Below, one piece after another: positions 10,541 to 22,122 of a stretch of 64,000 nucleotides of DNA (position 1 is the stretch's first letter; every line of letters starts with the position of its first letter). Position numbers and translations under genes: made by a program. Location: contig JAUCBJ010008295.1 of NCBI GenBank assembly GCA_032718475.1, positions 62,001 through 126,000 on the forward strand, written 5' to 3'. This DNA is from Nemertoderma westbladi (Eukaryota; Xenacoelomorpha; Nemertodermatida; Nemertodermatidae). Below the pieces are notes generated by a model. That model saw nothing but the letters and a program-made list of their open reading frames with translations, was not told the DNA's origin and ran no database searches.

Positions 10541-11117
10541 GTAGGCTGAGCTGTTGTCTGATTGTTGTTAAGTCTGAACGGATTGCAGTGTGTGTAGATC
10601 ATCTGTCCGATAAAGAACGGTTAGGAAGTAGGGGCAGCCAATGCTGTAAGGTAAACCCCCAACTAAAGAATAAGTCGTACTACTGGGTTAGAACGCATAC
10701 TACCTAATCATTTCGGAGTCTGCATGTCCTGTAGTTTATTTAGGCTTGAGAGTAGTCTGCCATCGTTTAGTCTGTACTTTGTTTGTGTAAGTCTGTACGG
10801 GTAGCGTATAATATTTATTTAGATAATTTGTAGGCTGGATAGTTGTCTGGCTGTTATTAGGTCTGAACGGATTGCAGTGTGTGTAGAGCCTCTGTCCGAT
10901 AAAGAACGGTTAGGAAGTAGGGGCAGCCAATGCTGTAAGGTAAACCCCCAACTAAAGAATAAGTCGTACTACTGGGTTAGAACGCATACTACCTAATCAT
11001 TTCGGAGTCTGCATGAGCTGTAGTTTATTTAGGCTTGATAGTAGCCTGTCAGTATTTGGTCTGCATTTTGTTTGAGTGGTTTGTACGCGTAGCGTAATAT
11101 TTATTATTCAGAGTTTA
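10541..11117 (+). repeat. 289-bp leader module, tandemly duplicated (element 1)
   Basis: Copy 1 is 10541-10829 and copy 2 10830-11117. The core of each, from GATTGCAGTGTGTGTAGA through the CGGAGTCTGCATG region, is nearly identical. A related duplication occurs in the leader of element 2 at about 33935-34505. It lies between the LTR and gag, where retroelements usually keep packaging and dimerisation signals. Confidence 0.85.
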
Positions 11118-12039
11118 TGCGATTATTCGCAACATTCATTCCCCAAGTTTGTTCCTACAATAATTGTGTTTGTTATACATACCGTTATAGTTAAATTAAC
11201 CCCGGTACTACACGGGCTGCTTGGCGTAGGTAAAGACTGGTGATTTTGTGCACCGGTCACTCCAGCAGATGCCGTGGTTCTTTTAGCTGTTCAAGTATAT
11301 TTAACTACTGATTATATGTTGTACAAGTACTCGTACCTAATTTAGGGTTTAGTATACAGTGCTTTCCGAAAGTAATTAGTGTAGGCATTATATTTGTGTT
11401 GTAAAGTGGTTGATAGGCACGTTCGATTAGCTCTATTAACTTCTAGGTAGGAACACTCCGTGATACATAACGTAGTACCTATAGCGATACGGCTATAGGT
11501 CGTCAGGCGGTGGTATTTTCCTATCTGGACAACGCAGTGTATTTACTACTACGTATTATTTTCAAATACCGCAGTACCCTGTCCGTTGTAATAACCAGAA
11601 TTCTAACCCTTTGTTAGGCTGGTTTGTAGACTTCTTGTAAAATTACCCTGAAAATTCGTATTTTGTGTTTTTGTAAATTTTTGTGTTTATTTAGAGATTG
11701 TAATCTCACCCGAATTGTACGTAATTTGTAGTATTAAGTAACTTAGGTAAATTAGTATTATTTGTTTTAGTGTCTTATAAGTAACACTTCACTGAAAGCG
11801 CACCGCTTTGTGTAGTGATTACTCCCCATAAATAATAACATTTATTTCAAACATCGACAAAACCCATTAAAACGGGTATATATATATTATAAATCAAATC
11901 TAACGATTTATAAATAGTAGGCCTACCATACAACCATTAGGTCTCAATATCAGTTGGATTACTGCTCAAATAACGGTAATAAAGTAAGTAAAGTAACCAA
12001 GTAACCCTAAAATTCAGAAATTCAATTATTTAAAATAAT

Positions 12040-12300
12040 TGATATACCGGTATTTACGATAGGCCTATTATCTTTATTTCTATAAGTTTCGGCTGAAATT
12101 ATACCGGTACTTGTAATTAATTCTAGTCCAGAATTATATATACTATAAACTGTAAGCTGTATACCGGTATTCCCGATAGGCCTATTATATATTTATATAC
12201 ATTTGTGCTAAAATTATACCGGTATTCTGTGATAAACCTAGTCTGTAATAATACTTATATATACAATAAGCATACCGGTATTCTAATATATTATATATAT
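12040..12300 (+). repeat. ATACCGGTAT-containing repeats before gag (element 1)
   Basis: Two to three units of about 115 bp, each with an ATACCGGTAT-like palindrome and GATAGGCCTATTAT. The same arrangement precedes gag in element 2 (about 32735-33000). Confidence 0.75.
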
Positions 12301-12416
12301 CACGCTACACTGAGTAGCAGTATCGGTAATTAATTACTAGGCTAGCAGTTAACACTGAATTACTAGACTTGCTTAGACTGTAATATAGCGGTAGACATTC
12401 AACTGTGTAAACAAAC

Positions 12417-15400
12417 ATGTCTGATACTAAGCAGAACTTGTCAGACAGTTTATTAGATGTAACTATCTGCGACTCAGATAGAGGTGTAGAACCGTCTAGT
12501 CCTAAGTTCAGTTCACCTCCCACTGTGAGGAAGGTCATCCCTCCTGTAGTAATAACAGAACCTAGTCTGGTCCAACATCGTAGGTCTATCATAGGCACTC
12601 GAGCTCAGGTCAAGCGGGACCAAGAAGCAGCGGAACAGCAACAACCCGCGAGCCAAGAACTTATTTCTCAGCGGCCCGACAGCTCCAGTAGTGAAGATAC
12701 GGTAGAACTGATACCCGAACGCGGAGCAAGGATGACGGACGAGGCTTATTCAGATCCCCTTCTCATCCTTCCTGCAGCCGTACTCACTAGGTTATTGATC
12801 GCTGTGGAAGAACACCAGATCGATTGGGCGAGAAGCCAGCGTTCAACTAGAGATAGTTATGCTGGATACACAAGGGAAGAACTGAAGTCCATGGTCGAGT
12901 CGCAATGGAACTTCCCCGGACCCGGACTCCCGTTTGATTTATCAGAAGCTGCCTGGGAAGACATACACCGGATGGGAGTAGCCAAGGAAACCATCGATCC
13001 AGCTGTGTGGAAGAGGTCCGCAGCCGGATACGCACAGGGATTCTTCAACTCTATGGAGAGAGTAGAAAAACAACTGTTACAACAACCTCAAGGACCTCAA
13101 GAGCAGGGACAGCTGCTTTATCAAGTTAGAGAAAGAATTCTGCGAATTAGGCTAATATTATCAGCCTTTGAAGAGGCTTCTAAAAGAAGACAAGACACGT
13201 CGTTGCAAGTTGCCGTAAAGACTTGGTTTCAACGGGTGAGTCGCCAAGTTCAAGGAACAGCTCAGTGGAAAGCTCAGCTGGAGGAGCGCTCAACCCATGG
13301 AGAATCAACAGACGCTACTTTTTCCCAAGTGGAAAGTGAAGCGACGGCAGAGAAGCCGCATAAGAGGGATGCCATTGACATCTATCTGTCAGACTATCAA
13401 CGTTTTTTAGGTGATGACGAGTTGAGGAGAAGGTTAGAGGGACTTAGCCCTAATAGTGAAGGAACCAAGCTTGTGTTGGATGCCATTGATGTGGAAATGA
13501 GGGCTGCGAATCAGGCTAAATTTGATGAACAACTCCGCATCACACGAGTCCAAGAAGAACAAGTAAAGAAAAAACGTATAGAAGACAGAAAGAAAGCAGC
13601 AGTGGTAGCTGCAGAAGCAGAAAGAAAAGCGGCAGCGGCAGAGGCAGCGGCAGAGGCAAAAGTGGCAGAAGCAGAACGGAAAGCGGCTGAAGAAATCACC
13701 CAATTAGAATTGGAAAACATTCAGGAGAATCAAGACTGCATAAATAAACAGTTAACAGCTAGTAATATGCAGATGATGAATCGATCTACTCCCAAAAGGC
13801 AGGGATATACATCATCTGAGGAAGGCGATACCACCGACACTGAAGGCGGAGGAAATCGATCTCGCCTAAGCAGACGTAAAAGAACATTCCACCGTCAGAA
13901 ATTGCCTGATTTGCCTCCAGCTGTTAGAAGGCAACTAAATAACACCAACTTAGCGAGTACAGAACCCACAGACCAAATAATTACAATAGAGAGACTCCCT
14001 ACTATAGTAGATGAGCCTGAAATAATTAGGCCTGTTCCCGAAGCTACCCTTTCGTTCGTAGAGACACCTGTACTCCCTGAACCTACCTCTCAATTCCCGT
14101 TGCACAGCACTAAGCTACCTGTGCCCAGTAGAACAGCCCATGAGACAGTTCATGCTCTGGACTCCGAGCGGAATGTTCATGATTTGTCGCCTGTTGTCCC
14201 TCGTCCGCCCGCTACAACGTTGGCGGATCCCGTTTCGGCGGTTGATTGGGTGGACGAGAGACGGCGGGGGATGGACATTCTCCTCGGAAAGATGGAGGAG
14301 AATCAAAGGCGCTCCTCCCAACAGGTCCGAGAGTTAGAAGGGACTGTTCAACAGTTAAAGGGAACCGTAAAGGAAAGTAGGTTAGAGTTGCAGGAAGTGC
14401 AGCAAAATATCGCGTTAGAACGTGATAAATTAGTAAATTTACAAAAGGGTATACCACCACCCCTTGTAACAATGTGTCAACCTGTTAGGTCTGAAGTATC
14501 TCATGCGCAAGGTGTGGAGCCTACACGCATCTATACTGCTAGCGAAGTAGAAACTCCTATAGTGAACCCTATTAAGGGTAATTATAGACCTGTTGATAAT
14601 GATATTCCATATAGAACGGATCATAATCCGAGAAATTTATATACCGATAACTCGATATTAAATAACACGATGGCCCAAGAAAGTTTTACGCGTCAAATGG
14701 CTAGAACCGAAGCCCGGCAAGCTGTAAAGGTGGGAGAGATTGTAAAGTTCAATGGAGATGAGATGAAATGGTTACCTTTTAATGAATATTACAAAGATAA
14801 CATACAGAACTATGTGCTATCTAATGGAGAGAAACTTAGATACCTCATCGAATGCTTGGAAGGATCTCCCAAGTTAATGGCATTAAAGTTTATTGGACAT
14901 CCAGACGGATTAAGACAAGTTTGGGATACACTAAACATCAGGTATGGTAATAGGAATAACATAGCTGGGTATTTGTATGCAAAGTTGGTAGCGCCCCGAA
15001 AGTTTATTAGCAGCGGAATTATCGAGTTTTCCGATGAGATTCAGGAGATCTGTAGACAATTAGATTGGCTAGGTAAGTCTCAGGAGTATCAGAATGCTAT
15101 GGTTATTAGAGCAGTGGCTTCTACTTTACCGAAGGGTGGAGTAGGTACACGCTGGGATAAGAAAGTGTTATATATGATGGAACAACAACGACGAGACCCT
15201 ACCATGGCTGATCTAATGTCATTCCTAGATGGAGAAGTGAAATTACAGCTCCTGAAACTGTCCAGAGAGAAGACACCGGAAAACAAGGTAAGTGAAAAAC
15301 CCGTCTCTAGGAGAAAGGTAACACCAGTGTGTTATACAGACGACGGCGAAAGCCAGACTTCTCAAGGAGAAGATAGCGGAAAAGACACTGATAGATCTTA

Positions 15401-18400
15401 TTACGTAAATAAAATGCCTAAAGATCAGGTAAGTAAATTCAAGTCTCGAACAAATGACAGGAGAGAACAGGTAAGAAAAACTCCTCCTACGTCTCCCAAG
15501 AGAATTCAGGTGAGAAAGCCCGAAGAAAAAGCAAGTGTACACAATGTGACTCAGAGTAAGGTGAGTAACATCAAACCGAAATGTGCGCTGTGTGACGGGA
15601 CCCACCATTTGAATATGTGTGATAAATTCCTGAAGAAGTCATTAACGGAGAGACGTGAAGTCATGTGGGACAAGCGGTTGTGTTATAATTGCCTCAGACA
15701 AGGACATCAACGGCGAACCTGTTACTCAGACATAAGGTGTGCAAAGTGTGGTGCGAAACATCATATCTTGTTGCACGCTGAATTCGATCGAAATAGTCCT
15801 AATCAGGTAAGTGATTCCGAACTACATGTCCAATTCAGTGATGTGAACGACACTGATCAATCTGAGATGGAAGGATTCTATACGGACGAGTTCTCCGACG
15901 AAAACGAATCCTGTTACATGATAAATACCGCAGTGTATCGAGCACTCACATATGAAAAAGATACAGACAGCGACTTCACTCTAACTACTTCTGAGCGACA
16001 ACCATCGTGGAAAGCACCAACTTCCAATGTAGGAATCCGAGAATTTCCTGTAGTCCAGTTACGGGTCCATGGACCTCAGAAGAGCTATATAGTGAACGCC
16101 CTCCTGGACTCCGGCAGCACAGGAACATTCATTGATAAAGAACTAGCCGAAGACATCTTCGCTGGACAACCTAAGTTCCGAACCAAGCTAAATATGTCAG
16201 GCATTATGCAAGTTTGGAAATCTACAGTAACAGCTGATTATTATGTAGGCGCGTTGTCCACCCCACAAGACGAACTAGGAGAACATAGCATAAGGTCGGT
16301 GAAAATGGTGGCTATAAAGAACTTCGCTACTACTCAAGCAGACCTTTATAATTGGGACGAGGATGAGAGCATCCAACATCTTAAGATACCTCGATTCCAG
16401 ACTGATTATCCTGGAGTGCAAATACTCATCGGCCAAAACGCGCATGAGGCGCTGGAGACATTGGAGAAACGGCCTGCTCAACCGCAGCCACTACAGACCT
16501 ATGCGGTAAGAACTAGAGTAGGTTGGTACTTTACTGGCCCTTCCCGTAGAACACTCAGAGAAAGACTACCGCAAGAGCGCGTCTACCAGGTGAGTGAATG
16601 GGAAGATGATACTAGTGAGGGAGACGATTTAACTGAGGGAACCCCATACTCCTCAGATAACGACGACGTTCACCAGCTTTTTGATGAGGAGAATACCATC
16701 GATCTCCTTAAGGAAAACGAGGCTTGGCAAAACCAAGTGAACTTATGTCAACTTCTTTATCCAACTGAACGAGAAGCTTATAACGACGAGTTAAATGACG
16801 TCATTGAGCGTTGTAATGCCAAGACTCGAGATGAACATGCCGTAAGATTCTTTACGCAAGAGGCGGTAGAGCCCAATTCCTACGATAAAGCCTTGTCGGT
16901 GGAAGAGGAAAGGGCCAAGCAGATCCAAGAGACAACTACACGTTTCCTCAAAGATCAAGGTAGGTATGAAGTCGGTCTACCTTTCCGCAAGAGAGAACCG
17001 AAGTTCATCAATAACAGACCCTTGGCGGAAAAAAGAATCGCGCAACTCCATCGACGCCTTACGGCTAATTCTTCAGCTAAAGCAATGTATCAAACACAGC
17101 TGGAGAAATTTATTAGTAAGGGATACGCGGAGAGAGTACCGGAAGAAACACCTGTGACTGAAAGAACGTATTACTTAACTCACCATTACGTTCCTAAACC
17201 CGGTAAGCCACATGAAGTGAGAGTAGTGTTTGATGGCTCCGCTCTTTACATGGGTCAATCCCTTAACTCTGAATTGTTACCCGGACCCAACTTACTTCAA
17301 TCTTTGTTGGGAATTCTTTTAAGATTGAGACAATATTCGATTGCTTTCGCCTCCGATATAGAAGGCATGTTCTTACAAGTCAAGGTGTTAGATAGGGATC
17401 GAGATAGTTTACGATTTCTGTGGTGGCCCGAAGGAGACCTCAACATGAAACCGGTGGAGTACTGGATGACCATCCAGGCCTTTGGGATAATCTCAAGCCC
17501 TTCCAACGCCTGTTCGGTAGTGCGTACCACTGCAGAGGACAACCGAGAGGCCTTCTCTAAGGAAGTGATCGACAACATCAAGCGAGACATATACATGGAC
17601 GACAATCTGAAGTCCCTTCCATCAGTTGAGGAAGCCATTGAGGTCGCTAAAGGAACGGTAGAGTGCTTAAAAAGAGGTGGGTTTCGATTAACGAAATTCA
17701 CCAGCAACTCCCGTGAGTTTCTGGAGTCGATCCCTGCGGAAGATCGAGGGGCGAAAGATCTAGATTTGATCAAAGATGATCTGCCAGAAACCAAGACACT
17801 CGGCTTGAAATGGGACACAGAGCGAGATATCCTGTTTTTCCAGCTAAAACAGCGAGATAATCCAGTTCGAACCAAACGGATTTGCTTAAGTATACTGAGC
17901 ACTTATTTCGATCCATTGGGATTTATTAGCCCAGTTATATTGATTGCTCGTAGTTTGGTACAACAAATGTGGCTTGAAAACCACTCATGGGACGATCCAC
18001 TTAAGGGAGAATTATTAAAGAAGTGGATGAAATGGGAAGATTCTCTGCCGGCTATCGAGGATTTTATAATTTCCCGTTCATATTTTGGTCATGTTCTCCC
18101 TACGTATTCCTATCAACTCCATGTGTTTGGAGACGCCAGCGATATGGGAATAGGTATAGTAGCCTATCTAAGAGTGGAAACTCCGGATGGAATCAAAGTC
18201 GCCTTAGTTACTTCTAAGGCATTAATCAACAACAAGTTGAAAGTTCCTCGAGCGGAGTTAAAAGCGGCTCTATACGCTACAGCCATCGGCCGGAATGTAA
18301 CAGAACAGATTGACTATCCATTAGAGAAAACTGTCTATTGGACCGACGCTTTACTCGTGTTAGAGTATATAACCAATGAAGTCTGTCAGTTCAGCGTCTT

Positions 18401-20477
18401 CGTTACCAACAGAGTAGCCATCATACTTAGTCGCACGACGATGGACCAATGGAGACATTGCCCCGGAACGATTAATCCAGCAGACATCGCCTCCCGAGGA
18501 GCGACTCCAAAGGAATTGGTAAATACTCCCGAATGGTTAGGTGGACCCGACTTTCTCTACAGAGAAGAAGAAGAATGGCCTCCCCATCTCACAACAGCAG
18601 AGATCAGACAGGCCAAGGGAGCGGAGAAAGTTAAACCCAAAACTCGAGCGAGTAAATCGAAGTTGTTTAAACCTGCGGTTGATCTATCTGTATTATTTAC
18701 TTCCGGAGAGGATGCTTTGGATCAGAAACCCACAGCCACGGATAAAGAAGTCTTAGAAATCCGTGACAAGGATTGGAAATCTGGAATACCAGATATTTCG
18801 CAAGGACTCTCACCTCTCTTGCAGAGAGTGATACGTCATTACAGTTCCTGGAATCGGCTCTGTAAAGCCGTCACCTATTTAAAACGATGTTTTCATCATC
18901 GTTACTCCGGGACAAAGACCAATAGTGATGATGCTCCATCAACATCTGCAAGAGTCCATGTTGTTAAAGATCTTCCTAAATATAAGATATCCGACAGGTT
19001 TCTAAAGGAGAAGATCAGTTACCAGGAGCATGATGAAACCAACAAACAGATGCTGAGACTCCTACAATGCTATGAGGATCCCGATAAGTATTTCCTGTTG
19101 TTAAGAAATCCGCAGATGCGCTTAAGGGATCGCTTCTCTAGTACCATGATAGATGGGTTAATACGTGTTGGAGGCAGGCTCACCAACGCCCCCTTATCCT
19201 TTGACACTAAGTTTCCCATACTCATTAGAAATCTTGACATACAAATCAAGATGATTGTAGATGTTCATAGCAAACTGTATCATGCTGGAAGAGAACGAGT
19301 TCTGAGCGAAATTCGAACTCGCTACTATTTTTATAAACCCCGTAGGGCTCTGAACCAAGTCCTTAGGAACTGCATACCCTGTAGGAAAGCATTCAGTAGG
19401 CCTTTGACACAGCGAGAGGCAGAATTACCTAGGGAAAGAGTAAGCTTCTATGAACCACCCTTTACTAATACCGGTGTGGATTTATTTGGCCCTATTGAAG
19501 TATATCGTGCCCGGACTATAGTCAAGAGATGGTGTGTCATCTTCGTTTGTATGACTTGTAGAGCTATCCATCTCGATATGGTAAACGATCTATCCACCAA
19601 CAGCTTCGTGTTGAGTTTACGACGACAGATCGCTCGCTTCGGAACCAGTAACACGATGAGATCGGATAAGGGAACGAACTTCATTGGCGCCAACAACGAA
19701 ATTCAAGCTTTCGTAAAGGACTGGAACAAAAGACAGGTGGACGATCAGCTAAGGATAACAGCGTCTAGCTGGACCTTCAACGCCGCCGACGCCCCTTGGT
19801 GGGGAGGAAGTTGGGAGAGATTGATTAGGAGCGTGAAGACTGCGTTCCACTTTATTGTGCCTTGTCGCGCTTATCTCACCGACGAACTATTGCGGACGTT
19901 AATGGAGGAAATCGCCGCTTATCTCAACGAAAGACCGCTTATGCCAGTCTCTTCAAGTCCTGATTCCCTGGAAGCGCTAACACCCGCGCACTTTCTACTG
20001 AAGAAACCCGTAGCCATGCTCCCACGATCGGAGATCACAGACGGAGACGAGTACTGCCGTCGAACCTGGCAACTTATGCAGTTGCTATCCCGTCGTTTCG
20101 CTGACCATTTCGAGAAACATTACCTGCCCACTCTACAACTTCGAACTAAGTGGTTTGCGCAGCAAGAAAACGTCAGCGCTGGAGACATGGTGCTTATTGT
20201 GGACCCCGATCTCCCACGTAAGCGATGGCAAACAGGACGTATCATCGAGACTCATATCTCGAGCGATGGTTTGGTGCGATCAGTAGAACTCGTCGTCATG
20301 CGGCGTAACTTTAAGAAACCAGGGATAGTCTTTGAGACTCAACAGCTCAACCGCCCAGTGGGTCGTTTATGTTTACTGGAAAGAGACAGAGAGCTCTCCG
20401 GAAACTATGGAAGGCAAGAAACTCTTCCCACGACCACTTCCCTAATCCAACCGACATCTAGGGACTCCCCAACTTAA
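12417..20477 (+). CDS. gag-pol: BEL/Pao Gag-Pol polyprotein, 2686 aa
   Basis: An uninterrupted frame from ATG 12417 to TAA 20477. Approximate residues: N-terminal Gag extension 1-330, not recognised; Ala/Glu/Lys-rich coiled coil 370-430; Gag core of the DUF1759 type 755-900; three Cys/His knuckles at 1055-1120 (including CYNCLRQGHQRRTC); aspartic protease with LLDSGSTGTF near 1226; RT with FASDIEGMF near 1643 and the catalytic YMDD near 1726; RNase H (HVFGDAS) near 1905; integrase zinc-binding region near 2285-2320; integrase D,D,E core (GVDLFGPI near 2352, SDKGTNF near 2414, WERLIRSVK near 2466); and a C-terminal DUF5641-like region near 2555-2640. All catalytic motifs I looked for are present. 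Gag and Pol are in one frame, as is common in BEL/Pao. The protein is longer than the usual 1700-2000 residues, mostly through the Gag N-terminus. Confidence 0.97.
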   Translation: MSDTKQNLSDSLLDVTICDSDRGVEPSSPKFSSPPTVRKVIPPVVITEPSLVQHRRSIIGTRAQVKRDQEAAEQQQPASQELISQRPDSSSSEDTVELIPERGARMTDEAYSDPLLILPAAVLTRLLIAVEEHQIDWARSQRSTRDSYAGYTREELKSMVESQWNFPGPGLPFDLSEAAWEDIHRMGVAKETIDPAVWKRSAAGYAQGFFNSMERVEKQLLQQPQGPQEQGQLLYQVRERILRIRLILSAFEEASKRRQDTSLQVAVKTWFQRVSRQVQGTAQWKAQLEERSTHGESTDATFSQVESEATAEKPHKRDAIDIYLSDYQRFLGDDELRRRLEGLSPNSEGTKLVLDAIDVEMRAANQAKFDEQLRITRVQEEQVKKKRIEDRKKAAVVAAEAERKAAAAEAAAEAKVAEAERKAAEEITQLELENIQENQDCINKQLTASNMQMMNRSTPKRQGYTSSEEGDTTDTEGGGNRSRLSRRKRTFHRQKLPDLPPAVRRQLNNTNLASTEPTDQIITIERLPTIVDEPEIIRPVPEATLSFVETPVLPEPTSQFPLHSTKLPVPSRTAHETVHALDSERNVHDLSPVVPRPPATTLADPVSAVDWVDERRRGMDILLGKMEENQRRSSQQVRELEGTVQQLKGTVKESRLELQEVQQNIALERDKLVNLQKGIPPPLVTMCQPVRSEVSHAQGVEPTRIYTASEVETPIVNPIKGNYRPVDNDIPYRTDHNPRNLYTDNSILNNTMAQESFTRQMARTEARQAVKVGEIVKFNGDEMKWLPFNEYYKDNIQNYVLSNGEKLRYLIECLEGSPKLMALKFIGHPDGLRQVWDTLNIRYGNRNNIAGYLYAKLVAPRKFISSGIIEFSDEIQEICRQLDWLGKSQEYQNAMVIRAVASTLPKGGVGTRWDKKVLYMMEQQRRDPTMADLMSFLDGEVKLQLLKLSREKTPENKVSEKPVSRRKVTPVCYTDDGESQTSQGEDSGKDTDRSYYVNKMPKDQVSKFKSRTNDRREQVRKTPPTSPKRIQVRKPEEKASVHNVTQSKVSNIKPKCALCDGTHHLNMCDKFLKKSLTERREVMWDKRLCYNCLRQGHQRRTCYSDIRCAKCGAKHHILLHAEFDRNSPNQVSDSELHVQFSDVNDTDQSEMEGFYTDEFSDENESCYMINTAVYRALTYEKDTDSDFTLTTSERQPSWKAPTSNVGIREFPVVQLRVHGPQKSYIVNALLDSGSTGTFIDKELAEDIFAGQPKFRTKLNMSGIMQVWKSTVTADYYVGALSTPQDELGEHSIRSVKMVAIKNFATTQADLYNWDEDESIQHLKIPRFQTDYPGVQILIGQNAHEALETLEKRPAQPQPLQTYAVRTRVGWYFTGPSRRTLRERLPQERVYQVSEWEDDTSEGDDLTEGTPYSSDNDDVHQLFDEENTIDLLKENEAWQNQVNLCQLLYPTEREAYNDELNDVIERCNAKTRDEHAVRFFTQEAVEPNSYDKALSVEEERAKQIQETTTRFLKDQGRYEVGLPFRKREPKFINNRPLAEKRIAQLHRRLTANSSAKAMYQTQLEKFISKGYAERVPEETPVTERTYYLTHHYVPKPGKPHEVRVVFDGSALYMGQSLNSELLPGPNLLQSLLGILLRLRQYSIAFASDIEGMFLQVKVLDRDRDSLRFLWWPEGDLNMKPVEYWMTIQAFGIISSPSNACSVVRTTAEDNREAFSKEVIDNIKRDIYMDDNLKSLPSVEEAIEVAKGTVECLKRGGFRLTKFTSNSREFLESIPAEDRGAKDLDLIKDDLPETKTLGLKWDTERDILFFQLKQRDNPVRTKRICLSILSTYFDPLGFISPVILIARSLVQQMWLENHSWDDPLKGELLKKWMKWEDSLPAIEDFIISRSYFGHVLPTYSYQLHVFGDASDMGIGIVAYLRVETPDGIKVALVTSKALINNKLKVPRAELKAALYATAIGRNVTEQIDYPLEKTVYWTDALLVLEYITNEVCQFSVFVTNRVAIILSRTTMDQWRHCPGTINPADIASRGATPKELVNTPEWLGGPDFLYREEEEWPPHLTTAEIRQAKGAEKVKPKTRASKSKLFKPAVDLSVLFTSGEDALDQKPTATDKEVLEIRDKDWKSGIPDISQGLSPLLQRVIRHYSSWNRLCKAVTYLKRCFHHRYSGTKTNSDDAPSTSARVHVVKDLPKYKISDRFLKEKISYQEHDETNKQMLRLLQCYEDPDKYFLLLRNPQMRLRDRFSSTMIDGLIRVGGRLTNAPLSFDTKFPILIRNLDIQIKMIVDVHSKLYHAGRERVLSEIRTRYYFYKPRRALNQVLRNCIPCRKAFSRPLTQREAELPRERVSFYEPPFTNTGVDLFGPIEVYRARTIVKRWCVIFVCMTCRAIHLDMVNDLSTNSFVLSLRRQIARFGTSNTMRSDKGTNFIGANNEIQAFVKDWNKRQVDDQLRITASSWTFNAADAPWWGGSWERLIRSVKTAFHFIVPCRAYLTDELLRTLMEEIAAYLNERPLMPVSSSPDSLEALTPAHFLLKKPVAMLPRSEITDGDEYCRRTWQLMQLLSRRFADHFEKHYLPTLQLRTKWFAQQENVSAGDMVLIVDPDLPRKRWQTGRIIETHISSDGLVRSVELVVMRRNFKKPGIVFETQQLNRPVGRLCLLERDRELSGNYGRQETLPTTTSLIQPTSRDSPT

Positions 20478-21019
20478 TATCGTTCGGAGTGGGCGTGTGA
20501 CTCTATTATTTTATATTATTTTATTATTTTTATATTTAGGTATGTATTACTATGTAATTTTATTATAATCGTTTTATTTAATTTAGTAGAATATTATTTA
20601 GCGATCATTTAGTAGAATAGTGCAATATATTCGTGTTTATTGCGTACGTAATTACTTATATTATATTTAGTGTGACGGCGAGAAACAATTCTTTTTCTCT
20701 TTCCTTACTGTCCGTATTATATTATAAATACGTAACTACAGTAAGATGAAATGTCCGTACTTATTAAAGTACAATAAAGCCACTACTATATTTAAGTATT
20801 ATTGGTAGGCAGAGTATTAGGAATGCAAAGTTCAGATCCTCGTGTCTCGGCTAAACCAAGCTCTGGGTAGACCTTGGAAACGACTTGCCTCTTCACACTG
20901 ACATTGCTTCGTGCGATATTGCTCTCATACCGTATATTAAATAATACATATAGTAGCGTGATGTCCCTTTAACAGTAGCGTATAACGCAAAATAAATCTG
21001 TTAAACCCTTTGACCATCT

Positions 21020-21320
21020 GCAATTCTAGTCGATTAAGATATCGCGGCACCCACCGATATACTTGAAAGACAAATTCTAGAATCAGTGGTTAACGTCCCC
21101 AGACAAGTTCTGGAATAAATCGGTGCCCATCTCAAATATTAATTATTTAATATTTGCAAATCTAATAAATCAAAATCTGTAAAATTCAGATCCTTCAACA
21201 ATTCTAGTCAATTAAGATATCGTAGCATTTACCGATATTCTTAAAAGGACAATTTTCATAGAATTAAGGATCTTGTGTCCCCAGACATGTTCTAGACTCA
21301 AAATATGTCCATTTAATTAT
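21020..21320 (+). repeat. Duplicated spacer module, element 1
   Basis: Two diverged copies (about 21020-21145 and 21197-21320) of a segment that starts CAATTCTAGTC, continues ATTAAGATATCG and ACCGATAT, and ends near TCCCCAGACA. A matching pair lies in element 2 at about 27530-27790. Confidence 0.75.
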
Positions 21321-21622
21321 CAAATAATAAAATTTCAGGGAATAAATTTAAATTCATGCCTTTTAATGAATTTAATAAATTGCCATTTTTACGCAATTTA
21401 TAACATTCCCAAAATTCCATTAATTAATAGATCAAGGGAGCGGAGATTTGTCTTATTATGAGTATGAGTGTGCGAAAGTCTCCCAAACATGGTCAATAGC
21501 CGATAAAATTCATAAAGTCATGTATCAAACAGGACATTGACTATTAAAGAATTACTATTAAATAACATCCCAGATCTGTATGCATGGGAATTACTCTAAT
21601 TCTACCGCTAGCTTTGCATAAT

Positions 21623-21636
21623 GTCACCATGGCAAC
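21623..21636 (+). promoter_or_regulatory. RFX-type X-box upstream of ORF3
   Basis: GTCACCATGGCAAC matches the X-box dyad bound by RFX factors. The corresponding site in element 2 (27195-27208, minus strand) is GTCACCATAGCAAC, so it is kept in both subfamilies. A role in driving ORF3 is inference. Confidence 0.45.
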
Positions 21637-22122
21637 AACCACGCTAGAATTAGAATTGAGTTAAAAGAACAATAGAAAGCTTGTCCCATTGAATAGCATA
21701 GGGAATAAATAGCGCACTGCTAGTATCCAAGGATACATAATAATACAGTGACATTCTGGAAGGCATTGACTAACGGACAAATGGCCCGAATGTGCGTAGT
21801 TGTGACCAGTTGTGTGGTATTTGTGAGTTTATAGGTGAATGTTACTGCTAAAGTGTGTTTACAGTAGCTAGTCGCAATCGTGAAAGTAACCTAACTCTCC
21901 AAGGAAAACCTGAAGTACATCTAAGCCTTTGGGACAGACAGTGGAGTGACTTGTGCCGGTTGTCGTTGTCGTTGTGCGGCTACGTCGTTGGCGAAAGTAC
22001 GGCGGCGACGACACATCGGCGCTGAGGATCTCGCACTGTCCGGGGGCTGATTGGGGTAGGCAGCGACGCCCGCTCGCCTAAATATAAACTCATTATAATA
22101 TGGATAAATTTATATAGCAGAT

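Larger units (their letters stand above)
20478..22122 (+). other. Pol-ORF3 spacer of element 1
   Basis: About 1.6 kb with no ORF of note. Its sequence is shared with the matching spacer of element 2 (26711-28338), which is unusual for non-coding retroelement DNA. It contains the duplicated module and X-box listed separately. Confidence 0.8.
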
